A stretch of 64,000 nt of DNA from SXRF01 sp039808985. Its GTDB lineage: Bacteria; Pseudomonadota; Alphaproteobacteria; Rickettsiales; SXRF01. A model generated the notes under the pieces. That model saw nothing but the letters and a program-made list of their open reading frames with translations, did not search any database and was not told the origin of the DNA. The stretch covers positions 5,955-69,954 of the forward strand of contig JBDHUC010000007.1 in the NCBI GenBank assembly GCA_039808985.1, in the 5' to 3' direction. A program made the translations under genes and the position numbers. Numbering within the stretch: the stretch's first letter is position 1; each line of letters opens with the position of its first letter. This document shows positions 43,358 through 53,192 of the stretch, piece after piece.

Positions 43358-44308
43358 ATGGTTATTATGAAAAAAAACTCAGTCCTGTTAATTACATCGC
43401 TATTTTTAATATTAGCTTCGCAACCAGTTCATGCCCAGAATATGGATAATGATGCTGCTGGCGCGCGCATTGAAAAAATGGAGCGTGACCTTATGCTGTT
43501 GCAGCGTCAGGTTTCCCGTTCTTCAGGCAACCCATCATCTTCTGGCGCTCCGGCTGGCGGCAATGCCGATCTTGAAGTTCGCTTAAGCACCATGGAAGAC
43601 CAGATACGCGACCTGCTAGGCAAGACAGAGCAGAATGAATTTCAGAACCGCAGGTTGAATGAGTCGCTTGAGAAACTGCAACGGGATGTTGATTTTAGGT
43701 TTAACGAAGTGAACCATACTCCGCAATCTGCACCAAATTCCCAGGAAACGCTGGCAGCGCCATCAGGGCCAAGAAAAGTTCCTGATGAAAATACCAAATC
43801 CGAGCTTGATAAAAATGGCAGATCTTTAGGTAAAACAGTTGATACAGTAAGCAAGGGCAGCGATACGGCGGATGATGATACCGCTCCATCTGCCCCTTCT
43901 GGCCCATTGGAAACAAATTTTGCAACATCGCGTGACCATTACAATTATGCATTCCGTCTTTTAAACCAGACTCAATATGACAAGGCGGCAGAGTCATTCG
44001 CTGGCTTTATAAAGAAATACCCTAAGGATCCGCTGGTAGGAAATGCCTATTACTGGCAGGGAGAAACTTACTATATTCGCCGTGATTATGTTAAGGCTGC
44101 CGACAGTTTCCGCCAGGGTTTTGAAGAATTACCAACAGGCCCTAAGGCTCCTGACAATCTGTTGAAACTAGCCATGACATTAAATGCCTTAAAGCGTGAT
44201 AAGGAAGCTTGCGTAGTTCTTGGGCAGGTGGTTGCCAAGTTTAAGGCTTCTTCTGCCGCTGTTGCGCAAAAGGCTGAACAGGAACAAAAGCGCATTGATT
44301 GCAAATAG
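43358..44308 (+). CDS. cpoB: Cell division coordinator CpoB (YbgF)
   Basis: CpoB links the Tol system to PBP1B activity at division. The 316-residue protein has a signal peptide (cleavage after V-H-A near 26), an N-terminal coiled coil (about 33-110), a low-complexity linker, and three TPR-like repeats at the C terminus (about 195-310). ATG 43367 is an alternative start three codons in. Its 3' end overlaps the start of tilS. Confidence 0.93.
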   Translation: MVIMKKNSVLLITSLFLILASQPVHAQNMDNDAAGARIEKMERDLMLLQRQVSRSSGNPSSSGAPAGGNADLEVRLSTMEDQIRDLLGKTEQNEFQNRRLNESLEKLQRDVDFRFNEVNHTPQSAPNSQETLAAPSGPRKVPDENTKSELDKNGRSLGKTVDTVSKGSDTADDDTAPSAPSGPLETNFATSRDHYNYAFRLLNQTQYDKAAESFAGFIKKYPKDPLVGNAYYWQGETYYIRRDYVKAADSFRQGFEELPTGPKAPDNLLKLAMTLNALKRDKEACVVLGQVVAKFKASSAAVAQKAEQEQKRIDCK

Positions 44309-45659
44309 CCAATCTTTAACCCCGGTATCTTCATCAGAATTTGATGAACTTGTGGCGGCAATTGGTTACTTTGAAAAAAATCCTGAGATAGCTATTGCCA
44401 CTTCAGGTGGCGCTGACAGCATGGCTCTTCTTCTGCTGGCTGATAACTGGGCAAAAAGCATAAATGGCCGCGTAATTTCACTTACAGTAAATCATAATCT
44501 GCGCCCGGAAGCTTCAAGCGAGGCGCTGCAGGTAGCTAAGTGGTGCAAAAAATATGATATAGAGCACCATATTTTATCATGGGAGCCTGATGTAGGGAAT
44601 ATACATGGCATCCAGGAAAGCGCCCGTAATGCGCGCTATAATTTGATGACCGAGTGGTGCAATAAAAACAATATACTGCATTTGCTTCTGGCCCATCATA
44701 TGGATGATCAGGTGGAAACCATGTTATTTCGCCTGGCGCGGGGCAGCAATCTTGATGGTTTAAGCGCAATGTCCGGGCAGACTATAGTTTCAGGGGTACG
44801 GCTTATCCGGCCTTTTCTGCATATAAATAAGGAAAGGCTTGTGCATACCCTGGAATCATCGGGGCAGGAATGGATAGAAGACCCATCAAACCATAATAAC
44901 AAATACACAAGGGTAGCTATTCGTAACCAATTATCGAAATTAAGGGGTAAATCTGATATAAAACGCAGAACTACGTATGTTATTTCTAAATTCTCGAAAT
45001 TTCGTAGTTTGATTGACAGCTATTTAGTCAGCCAAATAACTGATGCGGTTCAGATTTATCCTGAGGGTTATGCCATAATTGACATTGATAAATTCCTGAA
45101 CACAGAACCCAATATTTCCGCAAAAATTCTTGGTAAGCTTATCTGCGCCTTAAACGGTGAAGCTCACCCACCACGTAGCGAAAAGCTGATAAATCTGGCT
45201 AAGCTTATAACAAATAAACGATTAAATAAAAAATATACTATCGGCGGCCTGTTATTTGAAATGCTGCCAAATAATAGGATTATTATTTACCGCGAGAGTA
45301 AATCCATAGGCAAACCAGCTATTATCAGGCCTAATGTCCCTACCCTGTGGGATAACAGGTTTATTTTAGAATGGCTGGCTGCTGATTCAGATGCTACCGC
45401 TTCTGAAATCAGGGCATTAGGCAGCGATGGCCTGGCGTATATAAAGAAAAATGCGCCGCATTTTCTTAAAAATGCCCCTCCGTCACGCATAATGCGCACA
45501 TTACCATCGTTATGGCTACTTGAACAGTTGGTCTGCGTGCCCCATATCAACTACATAAATAGTAATAATGGGGATAATATATGCGGTGTTAAAATTAAAT
45601 TTTCTCCTGCAAAACAGCTTGCTGGTAGCAGTTTTTTCGTTATGAATATGAATATATGA
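44295..45659 (+). CDS. tilS: tRNA(Ile)-lysidine synthase
   Basis: TilS converts C34 of the CAU-anticodon tRNA-Ile to lysidine, using ATP. The PP-loop S-G-G-A-D-S lies about 40 residues in from TTG 44295, and the N-H-N-L-R-P motif and H-H-x-D-D-Q-x-E-T motif follow. I propose TTG 44295 because the frame upstream lies fully inside cpoB and AGGAA stands 10 bases before it; the exact start is uncertain. The product is about 454 residues. The order cpoB-tilS-ftsH is standard. Confidence 0.9.
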   Translation: MIANSQSLTPVSSSEFDELVAAIGYFEKNPEIAIATSGGADSMALLLLADNWAKSINGRVISLTVNHNLRPEASSEALQVAKWCKKYDIEHHILSWEPDVGNIHGIQESARNARYNLMTEWCNKNNILHLLLAHHMDDQVETMLFRLARGSNLDGLSAMSGQTIVSGVRLIRPFLHINKERLVHTLESSGQEWIEDPSNHNNKYTRVAIRNQLSKLRGKSDIKRRTTYVISKFSKFRSLIDSYLVSQITDAVQIYPEGYAIIDIDKFLNTEPNISAKILGKLICALNGEAHPPRSEKLINLAKLITNKRLNKKYTIGGLLFEMLPNNRIIIYRESKSIGKPAIIRPNVPTLWDNRFILEWLAADSDATASEIRALGSDGLAYIKKNAPHFLKNAPPSRIMRTLPSLWLLEQLVCVPHINYINSNNGDNICGVKIKFSPAKQLAGSSFFVMNMNI

Positions 45660-45702
45660 TTTAATTAGATTATTTAATTACATTTTTTGGAGAACCATAA
45701 GC

Positions 45703-47628
45703 GTGCCCAATATTGGTAAAAATTTTTTTGTATGGGTAATATTAGCATTATTATTAATTGCATTATTCAACATGTTCCAAGGCGGTGCGGATCATAACAA
45801 CCGCAACAATGTTGCTTTTTCAGATTTCCTCACAAAAATCGACCAGGGGCAGATTGCTGATGTAAACATAAAAACCGGGCTTAATAAAAGTGACATTGTA
45901 ACCGGTCATTTTAATGACGGCACCAGCTTTATTACCCAGACCCCTGATTACCCGGCGATGGTTGATCGGTTAAATGCCAAAGGCGTAAAAATCAATGTAA
46001 CTGATGAAAGCAAAGAGGCTGGGTGGGGAACATTGCTTAATTTTATGACCATCATCCTGTTTATATTTATAGCTTTTTCAATAATGCGCCAGATGCAGGT
46101 AGGGGCTGGCGGGCGTGGCGGTGCGCTTGGCTTTGGCAAATCGAGGGCTAAACTGCTTACAGAAAAAACCGAGCGCGTAACTTTTGAAGATGTTGCGGGT
46201 ATCGAAGAGGCAAAAGACGATCTGCATGAAGTTGTAGATTTTTTGAAAGACCCGCATAAATACCAGCGCCTTGGCGCAAAAATACCACGCGGCTGCCTCC
46301 TTGTCGGCCCTCCGGGAACCGGCAAGACTTTACTTGCCAGGGCAATCGCCGGAGAAGCTAAAGTTCCGTTCTTTACAATATCAGGTTCCGACTTCGTTGA
46401 AATGTTCGTAGGCGTTGGAGCCAGCCGTGTCCGCGACATGTTTGAGCAGGGAAAGAAAAACGCCCCATGCATAATATTCATTGATGAAATTGACGCTGTA
46501 GGCCGCCATCGCGGCGCAGGACATGGTGGCGGCAATGATGAGCGCGAGCAGACCCTGAACCAGCTACTTGTGGAAATGGACGGGTTTGATGCAAATGAAA
46601 GCGTTATCATAGTTGCAGCAACCAACAGGCCGGATGTGCTCGACCCGGCATTATTGCGCCCTGGCCGCTTTGACCGCCAGATTACAGTGCCCAACCCAGA
46701 TATAAATGGCCGCACAAAAATACTAGAGGTCCATTTGCGTAAAGTGCCAAAAGCTCCGGACGTGGATGCTAAAATAATTGCCCGGGGCACGCCAGGATTT
46801 TCCGGTGCTGACCTTGCCAATATCGTAAATGAGGCGGCTTTGCTGGCTGCCCGTCTTGGCAAGAAAGTGGTTAGCCAGAAAGATCTGGAAGCTGCGAAAG
46901 ATAAAGTTATGATGGGTTCTGAGCGTAAATCAATGGTAATGAGCGATGATGAAAAGAAAATGACGGCTTACCATGAAGGCGGCCATGCCCTGGTTTCTCT
47001 TTACTTCCCGGCATCAGACCCAATTCACAAAGCAACAATCATCCCTCGTGGACGCGCCCTTGGCATGGTTATGCGACTGCCGGAAGCGGATAAACTTTCA
47101 TACCTGCGCGAAAAAATGATAGCTGATCTTGCCGTTTCGATGGGTGGTCGTGTGGCTGAAGAAATTATCTTCGGTTATGACAAGGTTTCAAGCGGCGCTT
47201 CATCGGATATAAAGTACGCAAGCAAACTTGCGCGTGCCATGGTCACTGAGTGGGGGATGAGCGATAAGATAGGCCCATTATTTTATGGGTCGGAGCAACA
47301 GGAAACCTTCCTTGGTTACGGTGCCCAATCCCGTATTTCTTCCGAGCAAATGGCAAATATTATTGACGATGAGGTAAAGCGTTTCGTAGAAACAGCCCAT
47401 GCCGATGCCAAGAAAATCCTGACTGAACATATTGATGAATTGCACACCATTGCCCAGGCAATGCTGGAGTATGAAACTCTTACTGGCGATGAGATACGCG
47501 GATTGCTTAAAGGTGAATCAATAAAAAGGGCAGAGATTGAAAAGAAAATAGCCAAGAAATCCTCCCTTCCATCTTCACGGGCAAAGAAAGTTGATATGGC
47601 TGAAACAACAACATCAGCCGCGGAATAG
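45703..47628 (+). CDS. ftsH: ATP-dependent membrane zinc protease FtsH
   Basis: FtsH degrades misassembled membrane proteins and short-lived regulators. The 641-residue protein starts with GTG and has two membrane helices (about 7-24 and 105-124) around a periplasmic domain. The AAA+ module has G-P-P-G-T-G-K-T (about 204-211) and I-D-E-I-D (about 263-267), and the second region of homology is R-P-G-R-F-D-R. The zinc site is H-E-G-G-H (about 425-429). GGAG lies 12 bases upstream. Confidence 0.97.
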   Translation: MPNIGKNFFVWVILALLLIALFNMFQGGADHNNRNNVAFSDFLTKIDQGQIADVNIKTGLNKSDIVTGHFNDGTSFITQTPDYPAMVDRLNAKGVKINVTDESKEAGWGTLLNFMTIILFIFIAFSIMRQMQVGAGGRGGALGFGKSRAKLLTEKTERVTFEDVAGIEEAKDDLHEVVDFLKDPHKYQRLGAKIPRGCLLVGPPGTGKTLLARAIAGEAKVPFFTISGSDFVEMFVGVGASRVRDMFEQGKKNAPCIIFIDEIDAVGRHRGAGHGGGNDEREQTLNQLLVEMDGFDANESVIIVAATNRPDVLDPALLRPGRFDRQITVPNPDINGRTKILEVHLRKVPKAPDVDAKIIARGTPGFSGADLANIVNEAALLAARLGKKVVSQKDLEAAKDKVMMGSERKSMVMSDDEKKMTAYHEGGHALVSLYFPASDPIHKATIIPRGRALGMVMRLPEADKLSYLREKMIADLAVSMGGRVAEEIIFGYDKVSSGASSDIKYASKLARAMVTEWGMSDKIGPLFYGSEQQETFLGYGAQSRISSEQMANIIDDEVKRFVETAHADAKKILTEHIDELHTIAQAMLEYETLTGDEIRGLLKGESIKRAEIEKKIAKKSSLPSSRAKKVDMAETTTSAAE

Positions 47629-47631
47629 CAT

Positions 47632-48990
47632 ATGAAACTATTTGGGACAGATGGGATACGTGGAAAAGCCAACACTTACCCAATGACAGCGGATATAGCA
47701 CTTAAAGTCGGCATGGCTGCGGGGCAGCAATTCCTGCGCGGCGAACATTTGCACCGGGTTGTGATCGCCAAGGATACCAGGCTTTCGGGTTACCTGCTCG
47801 AACCAGCGCTGACTGCCGGGTTTATAGCTGTGGGTATTGACGTTATCCTGGTTGGCCCTATGCCAACCCCTGCCGTTGCCATGCTGGTTAAATCACTCAG
47901 GGCTGATTTGGGGGTTATGATTTCAGCCTCCCATAATCCATATTATGATAACGGCATCAAACTTTTTGGCCCCGATGGTTATAAATTATCCGATGATATG
48001 GAAGGCCGCATAGAAAAGCTTATTGCAGAAAATCATTTCGAGGCCTGCGTAAGCCCGGACAAACTTGGCAGGGGCAAACGTCTTGATGACGCAACCGGGC
48101 GTTATATAGAGCATGCAAAAAGCACTTTTCCGAAACATTTAAATCTTGATGGCCTTAAAATAGTTGTTGATTGCGCTAACGGAGCCGCCTACCAGGTTGC
48201 GCCAAAGATTTTACGTGAGCTTGGGGCTGAGGTTATCTCAATAGGAATAGCTCCGGACGGGTTCAATATAAATGAAAATTGCGGCTCAACATCACCACAA
48301 AAACTATGCGAAACAGTTGTGCGCGAGCAGGCTGATATAGGGATAGCTCTGGACGGGGATGCTGACAGGCTCCTGATATGTGATGAAAAAGGCGCGGTTG
48401 CAGATGGCGACCAGCTTATGGCGATAATAGCTACCAACCTGCATAAAAGGGGCGAACTGCATGGCGGAGGGGTAGTTGCCACGCAAATGTCCAATATGGG
48501 GCTGGAAATATATCTGAAAAAACTTGGCCTTACTCTGGAGCGAACCAATGTTGGGGATCGCTACGTGGTTGAACATATGCGGGCAAATGGGTTCAATTTA
48601 GGGGGCGAGCAATCGGGCCATATCATACTCAGCGACCACACAACTACTGGCGACGGCATCATAGCTTCCCTGCAGATATTGGCTTACCTACGTGAATCAG
48701 GCGGTAAATTCAGTAAGCATAGCAAGCTGTTCACGCCAATGCCGCAGCTATTGCGCAATGTAAAATATAGCGGTTCATCTCCATTAAAAAGCGCAACTGT
48801 TCAGGACGCTATTAATAAAGCCCATGAAGCACTTGGGAGCAAAGGCCGCTTGTTTATAAGGGAATCAGGTACCGAGCCTCTGGTGCGCATTATGGCGGAA
48901 GGCGAAGACAGCAAAGAAATAACCAGCTTAGTAGATTCATTATGTCAGGAAGTAACAAAAGCAAATCATGGGAAAATGGCCGTGTCCTGA
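47632..48990 (+). CDS. glmM: Phosphoglucosamine mutase
   Basis: GlmM converts glucosamine-6-phosphate to glucosamine-1-phosphate for UDP-GlcNAc, the precursor of peptidoglycan and LPS. The 452-residue protein has the phosphoserine loop I-S-A-S-H-N-P (about 100), the metal loop D-G-D-A-D-R (about 241-246), and the sugar-binding G-E-Q-S-G-H (about 325). It starts 3 bases after ftsH and overlaps thiD by 49 bases. Confidence 0.96.
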   Translation: MKLFGTDGIRGKANTYPMTADIALKVGMAAGQQFLRGEHLHRVVIAKDTRLSGYLLEPALTAGFIAVGIDVILVGPMPTPAVAMLVKSLRADLGVMISASHNPYYDNGIKLFGPDGYKLSDDMEGRIEKLIAENHFEACVSPDKLGRGKRLDDATGRYIEHAKSTFPKHLNLDGLKIVVDCANGAAYQVAPKILRELGAEVISIGIAPDGFNINENCGSTSPQKLCETVVREQADIGIALDGDADRLLICDEKGAVADGDQLMAIIATNLHKRGELHGGGVVATQMSNMGLEIYLKKLGLTLERTNVGDRYVVEHMRANGFNLGGEQSGHIILSDHTTTGDGIIASLQILAYLRESGGKFSKHSKLFTPMPQLLRNVKYSGSSPLKSATVQDAINKAHEALGSKGRLFIRESGTEPLVRIMAEGEDSKEITSLVDSLCQEVTKANHGKMAVS

Positions 48991-49784
48991 TTATTGCCGG
49001 TTCCGATTCCGGGGGAGGCGCAGGCATTCAGGGCGACATTAAAACCGTCACCTGCCTGGGTGGGTATGCAGCAACAGCTATAACAGCATTAACAGCACAA
49101 AATACACTTGGCGTATTTGGCATACATGATGTTCCAGATGAATTCATAGCAAGACAGATAAAGCTGGTTTTAGATGATATTGGGGCTGATGCTTTTAAAA
49201 CAGGGATGCTTCATAAAGAAAGCATTATAAAGACTATTTCATCTATAATAAAATCTTATCCGCAAATTCCTTTTGTCCTCGATCCGGTAATGTTTGCCAA
49301 AGGTGGTGCGGCATTAATGGAGGAGTCAGCCCTTTCTTCCCTTAAATCGCAACTCATACCTCTTGCTTATATTATAACGCCTAATATTCCCGAAGCTGAA
49401 TTCCTGTCTGGGATTACCATAAAAAATATAAGCGATATGAGGGCCGCAGCGGACATAATCATGGCGCTGGGCTGCAAGTCAGTATTGCTTAAGGGTGGGC
49501 ATATGGAAGGGGAAATAGTAACTGACCTGCTGCTTACGCAAAATGATGAATTTTTCTTTGAGCAGGAGCGTATAAACACCAAGAATACACATGGCACCGG
49601 TTGCACGCTGGCATCAGGAATCGCAACAGGAATTGCGCAGGGATTAGCTCTTGTTAAAGCCGTGGAAAGAGCTCGTAAATACGTCCTGGAGGCGATAATA
49701 ACAGCACCGGAACTAGGCAATGGCCAGGGACCTCTTAATCATGGGCATACGGTACAGGATTTTTGCCGTGCTGTAGATGAGTAG
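48942..49784 (+). CDS. thiD: Hydroxymethylpyrimidine/phosphomethylpyrimidine kinase
   Basis: ThiD phosphorylates the pyrimidine moiety of thiamine. The 280-residue protein shows the ribokinase-like N-terminal motif G-S-D-S-G-G-G-A-G-I-Q (about 20-30), L-K-G-G-H, and the anion-hole motif H-G-T-G-C-T-L-A-S-G (about 213-222). ATG 48942 lies inside glmM; the family usually begins close to the first strand, so this overlap is likely real. It is the last gene of the run from ruvB. Confidence 0.93.
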   Translation: MSGSNKSKSWENGRVLIIAGSDSGGGAGIQGDIKTVTCLGGYAATAITALTAQNTLGVFGIHDVPDEFIARQIKLVLDDIGADAFKTGMLHKESIIKTISSIIKSYPQIPFVLDPVMFAKGGAALMEESALSSLKSQLIPLAYIITPNIPEAEFLSGITIKNISDMRAAADIIMALGCKSVLLKGGHMEGEIVTDLLLTQNDEFFFEQERINTKNTHGTGCTLASGIATGIAQGLALVKAVERARKYVLEAIITAPELGNGQGPLNHGHTVQDFCRAVDE

Positions 49785-49841
49785 ATGAATAAGATACTTA
49801 TGTTCTATTGAGATTCAAAAAAACAACTTAGCGAAAATGCT

Positions 49842-50939
49842 CTAATGCAATGTGCGTTGCTGCGCGTGGCTTTTCTCTGCTTCCAGGCGCTCAACAAAAG
49901 ACCTGGCAGGAGCAGGATTATCATATTCAACCGTATTTTTTACAGGCTTTGCAGTTGTTTCAGCGTATGCTACTTCCTGCTGTTTTATCTTATGCATACG
50001 TTCTCCTACACCGCGCAGAGCCGTACGTGCCTTACCAATAAGGCTTAAATTCTGTTTAACTGAATTAGGGGCAACACCCGAATGCCTGCCTTCAACCATG
50101 AAGGCCAGTTCCGATACTTTAACCACCCCTGAATTTAGATTTTCGGTTATGTGCCTGCTTGGGACATATTGTTCCATGGCATCTGCAACTACGCGTTTTT
50201 CCTGAACCGATAGCTTATCATATTGCTTTCCATAATGGCTGACTACGAATTCGCCAAGCTCTTTATCGGCGCTTATAAAAACAGCCAGTACCTGTTCACG
50301 CCCCAGCACCCTGCCTTTTCTATGTTCCTTGGCTAATCCGGCGATGCGCTCATGAGTGGTTTCATTATTCAGATTAAATATTTTTTTTGCAGCATTTTTT
50401 ATTGGCACTTCAATAGCCCGGTGAATTGAATATCCTGCAAATGCCTTGATTAAGAACCCACCAACCCCGGTAAGTGACAGGCCAGCGGCAGATGTTCCTA
50501 TGATGGCTGGTATGGCAGATATAATGGCAAGGGTTCCAAGAATCGAGGCAGCGGTAACCAGCATGCCAATATTACGGCGCTTTTTAAGCTTCTGCAGCTC
50601 TTCTGCAATCGTTTTATTTGCAGCTATATCACGCCCTTCATCGCCCCTGGCGACAGCAAATGTGTCCTTATCTTTCAGCTTGTCTTTCGGCTTTCCTGTC
50701 TGCGCTGCAATTTCATCTTTATACATTTCGCGGAGCGAAGCCAGCTTACGCTGATATGCGGATTGGTTGATAATAACACTTGCTGCTGCTGCAACACCCA
50801 TACCAATTACTGAAGAAACACCTGCTGCAACGCCACCTGCGCCATTAGCAGCGGCATGTACAAGCTCCTTGGCGCCAAGGTTGCCTACCACGCCGCCTGC
50901 GCTTTCACTTAATGTTTCGTCTTCAGTCAATAATGACAC
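49842..50939 (-). CDS. Membrane-associated protein of unknown function
   Basis: I do not recognise this protein of about 365 residues. It begins with an acidic N terminus, then a Gly/Ala/Val-rich hydrophobic segment (about 33-57). A Lys-rich charged region follows (about 65-122), then a long hydrophobic stretch (about 124-172) able to form two membrane helices. A soluble helical C-terminal half includes R-G-E-Q-V-L-A-V-F and a basic tail. The start is GTG 50939, with AAGGAG 8 bases upstream; a GTG at 50948 overlaps the Shine-Dalgarno. It is transcribed alone, convergent to thiD. It could be a membrane-remodelling or stress protein, but no function can be assigned. Confidence 0.6.
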   Translation of the reverse strand: MSLLTEDETLSESAGGVVGNLGAKELVHAAANGAGGVAAGVSSVIGMGVAAAASVIINQSAYQRKLASLREMYKDEIAAQTGKPKDKLKDKDTFAVARGDEGRDIAANKTIAEELQKLKKRRNIGMLVTAASILGTLAIISAIPAIIGTSAAGLSLTGVGGFLIKAFAGYSIHRAIEVPIKNAAKKIFNLNNETTHERIAGLAKEHRKGRVLGREQVLAVFISADKELGEFVVSHYGKQYDKLSVQEKRVVADAMEQYVPSRHITENLNSGVVKVSELAFMVEGRHSGVAPNSVKQNLSLIGKARTALRGVGERMHKIKQQEVAYAETTAKPVKNTVEYDNPAPARSFVERLEAEKSHAQQRTLH

Positions 50940-51014
50940 TAAAAGCACTCCTTTTTCATTATTTATTCTACATGAAAAAGCTCAAAGAAATGTGACAATT
51001 CAATGAAAAGTTAA

Positions 51015-51572
51015 TTACGACAGGCCCATGGAAAGATATTCACGGGCATGTTTAACGTAATTTTCTGCCGAAATAGGTATAAACCTTTGTTCTTCCTCGG
51101 TTAAATCCCGAAAATATTTGGCAGGGCTGCCAGCCCAGAGCTGGCCTTTAGGTATTCGTTTATTAGGCGTAACCAAGGCACCGGCAGCAACCTGGGCACC
51201 TGACTCTACCACTACCCCATCCATTAATGTTGCTCTCATCCCGATAAAGCAGCCGTCTTCAAGGGTGCAGGCATGAAGCAGCGCGGCATGGCCGATTGTA
51301 ATATTTGAGCCAATAATTGTAGGCCCGGTTTTACGGGTAACATGTATTACCGTTCCATCCTGTATATTGGTACTGCTGCCAATGCGCACATAATTCACAT
51401 CACCGCGTACCACACAGCCAAACCATACGCCGGAGTCCTCTCCAATCTCAACATCACCGATAACAGATGCTCCCGGTGCGATAAACGCTTTTTCAGAAAT
51501 GCGCGGCGAGATTCCATGCGGTGCGTATTCACCGCGATAAGGAAGGATAAGTGGTGATAATTTATCGCTCAT
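51015..51572 (-). CDS. Gamma-carbonic anhydrase family protein
   Basis: This 185-residue left-handed beta-helix protein is built from hexapeptide repeats (V-I-G-D-V-E-I and similar). The metal-binding histidines lie near Q-D-G-T-V-I-H, G-H-A-A-L-L-H and the region after them. The family includes YrdA/CaiE-type proteins, and catalytic activity cannot be deduced. It overlaps argC by 4 bases (ATGA) as the last gene of the rplM-rpsI-argC unit. Confidence 0.9.
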   Translation of the reverse strand: MSDKLSPLILPYRGEYAPHGISPRISEKAFIAPGASVIGDVEIGEDSGVWFGCVVRGDVNYVRIGSSTNIQDGTVIHVTRKTGPTIIGSNITIGHAALLHACTLEDGCFIGMRATLMDGVVVESGAQVAAGALVTPNKRIPKGQLWAGSPAKYFRDLTEEEQRFIPISAENYVKHAREYLSMGLS

Positions 51573-52615
51573 GGGAATACCGCCGTTAGTTCAAGGCCAG
51601 TTTTTTCAGGGAAACCAAACATCACATTCATATTCTGGATAGCCTGGCCGGATGCGCCTTTCACCAGATTATCAATTGCCGCAACAATTATTGCCCTGCC
51701 AGGCGCCCTGTCGGCAAATACATTTATTACGCAATCATTTGTTCCGCGCACTTCATGCGTTGAAGGGGTTATTCCTTCAGGAAGGATATGAACAAACTGT
51801 TCATTTGCATAGGATTCATTCAGTTTTTCGCGCAGGTCAGCGGTAGATTTTCCAGGGGCTAACTGCACATAGATAGTTGATAATATTCCCCTGTTCATAG
51901 GAATAAGATGCGGGGTGAAGGTTACTGTAATTTCCTTACCATAAGCAAAGCTTAGATTCTGCTCAATTTCGGGGGCATGACGATGCGCTGCAATTCCATA
52001 TGCCTTCATTCCGTCATTTATTTCAGTAAACAGATTATCCTGTTTTGCGCTGCGTCCTGCCCCTGTCACGCCAGACTTTGCATCAATTATAATATTTTCA
52101 GCGCTTATCAATCCAGATGCCAGAAGCGGCATCAAAGAAAGGCTGGAGCCTGTAGGGTAACAACCAGGATTTGCAACCAGCCTGGCATTTTTAACCTGCT
52201 TACGTGCCTGCTCGGTAAGGCCATAAACTGCGTTTTTCTGCAATTCCACTGCCTGATGTGCGTGGCCGTACCACCTGGCATAGGTTTCCACATTATGCAG
52301 CCGGAAATCAGCCGACAGGTCAATTATACGCACATTCCCGGGCAAAGCTGCAATTATCGGCTGGGTGGTTCCATGCGGCAGGCAACAGAACACCAGGTCA
52401 ATTGCTGAAAAATCCACTTGTTCTATAGTAACAAGATTAGGAAGATTTTTAAAGCGCAGGTGTGGATATACATCGCCGATATGCTTTCCTGCCTTTGAGT
52501 CGCCAGTCAAGGCAGAGAGGCTGGCGTAAGGATGGGTAAGCAGCAGACGGATAAGCTCTGCTCCAGTGTAGCCGCTTGCGCCCAGAATTGCTATATTTAT
52601 TGATTTTGTTTCCAC
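51569..52615 (-). CDS. argC: N-acetyl-gamma-glutamyl-phosphate reductase
   Basis: ArgC reduces N-acetylglutamyl phosphate in arginine biosynthesis. The 348-residue protein has an NADP-binding G-A-S-G-Y-T-G (about 13-19) and the catalytic cysteine in N-P-G-C-Y-P-T (about 151). It follows rpsI, as in many alphaproteobacteria, with a tandem heptamer tract in the 77-base gap. Confidence 0.96.
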   Translation of the reverse strand: METKSINIAILGASGYTGAELIRLLLTHPYASLSALTGDSKAGKHIGDVYPHLRFKNLPNLVTIEQVDFSAIDLVFCCLPHGTTQPIIAALPGNVRIIDLSADFRLHNVETYARWYGHAHQAVELQKNAVYGLTEQARKQVKNARLVANPGCYPTGSSLSLMPLLASGLISAENIIIDAKSGVTGAGRSAKQDNLFTEINDGMKAYGIAAHRHAPEIEQNLSFAYGKEITVTFTPHLIPMNRGILSTIYVQLAPGKSTADLREKLNESYANEQFVHILPEGITPSTHEVRGTNDCVINVFADRAPGRAIIVAAIDNLVKGASGQAIQNMNVMFGFPEKTGLELTAVFP

Positions 52616-52659
52616 AAAAGTTACCTGTCAACAATTGCTGGTTACCAGAAATAATTACT

Positions 52660-52687
52660 AGCAACTGGCAACTGGTAACTAGTAACT
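52660..52687. repeat. Four tandem heptamers between rpsI and argC
   Basis: Four consecutive copies of R-G-Y-AACT (AGCAACT, GGCAACT, GGTAACT, AGTAACT) fill 28 bases ending 5 bases before the rpsI stop codon. The unit length differs from the codon length, and the tract may vary in copy number between strains. Confidence 0.75.
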
Positions 52688-52692
52688 GACTA

Positions 52693-53190
52693 TTAGCGTT
52701 TCGAGAACTGGAAGCTACGGCGGGCTTTCTTATGGCCGTATTTTTTACGTTCAACAACGCGGCTGTCGCGGGTTAAGAAACCACCGGTGCGAAGCGCCTT
52801 GTGGAAAATTGTATCATATTCATCAAGCGCGCGGCTGATTCCATGGCGGATAGCGCCAGCCTGACCGGAAAGCCCACCACCAACAACGGTGCAGTTAACA
52901 TCGAAATTACCTATGCGGTCAATTGCGCCAAATGGCTGGTTGATGATCATACGAAGTACCGGACGTGCGAAATAAACAGCAAGGTCGCGGCCATTTACAG
53001 TTATTTTGCCGGTGCCACGCTTCAGGAAAACCCGCGCGATAGCATCTTTGCGGCGGCCAGTACCGTAGCAGATAAGTTCTTTATCGTTAGCGCCAAAAGA
53101 CTCTTTTTTTGCAGTCTTAGCCACTGCTTTTGCCGGTACTTTTGCGCCTGTTTTAGGGGCTGGGGATGCCTTTACTGCTGCTTTAGCCAC
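52693..53190 (-). CDS. rpsI: 30S ribosomal protein S9
   Basis: The 165-residue protein has the S9 core from about residue 38 (Y-G-T-G-R-R-K-D-A-I-A-R-V) to the C-terminal K-A-R-R-S-F-Q-F-S-K-R. That tail reaches the decoding centre. The first 37 residues form an Ala/Lys/Pro-rich extension typical of alphaproteobacterial S9. It follows rplM by 2 bases. Confidence 0.97.
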   Translation of the reverse strand: MAKAAVKASPAPKTGAKVPAKAVAKTAKKESFGANDKELICYGTGRRKDAIARVFLKRGTGKITVNGRDLAVYFARPVLRMIINQPFGAIDRIGNFDVNCTVVGGGLSGQAGAIRHGISRALDEYDTIFHKALRTGGFLTRDSRVVERKKYGHKKARRSFQFSKR

Positions 53191-53192
53191 GT

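Noticed and set aside
45948..46862. Long open frame of 304 codons on the minus strand
   Set aside because: It lies entirely within ftsH on the opposite strand and its product is Ser/Pro/Arg-rich without any recognisable domain, as expected for an antisense shadow.
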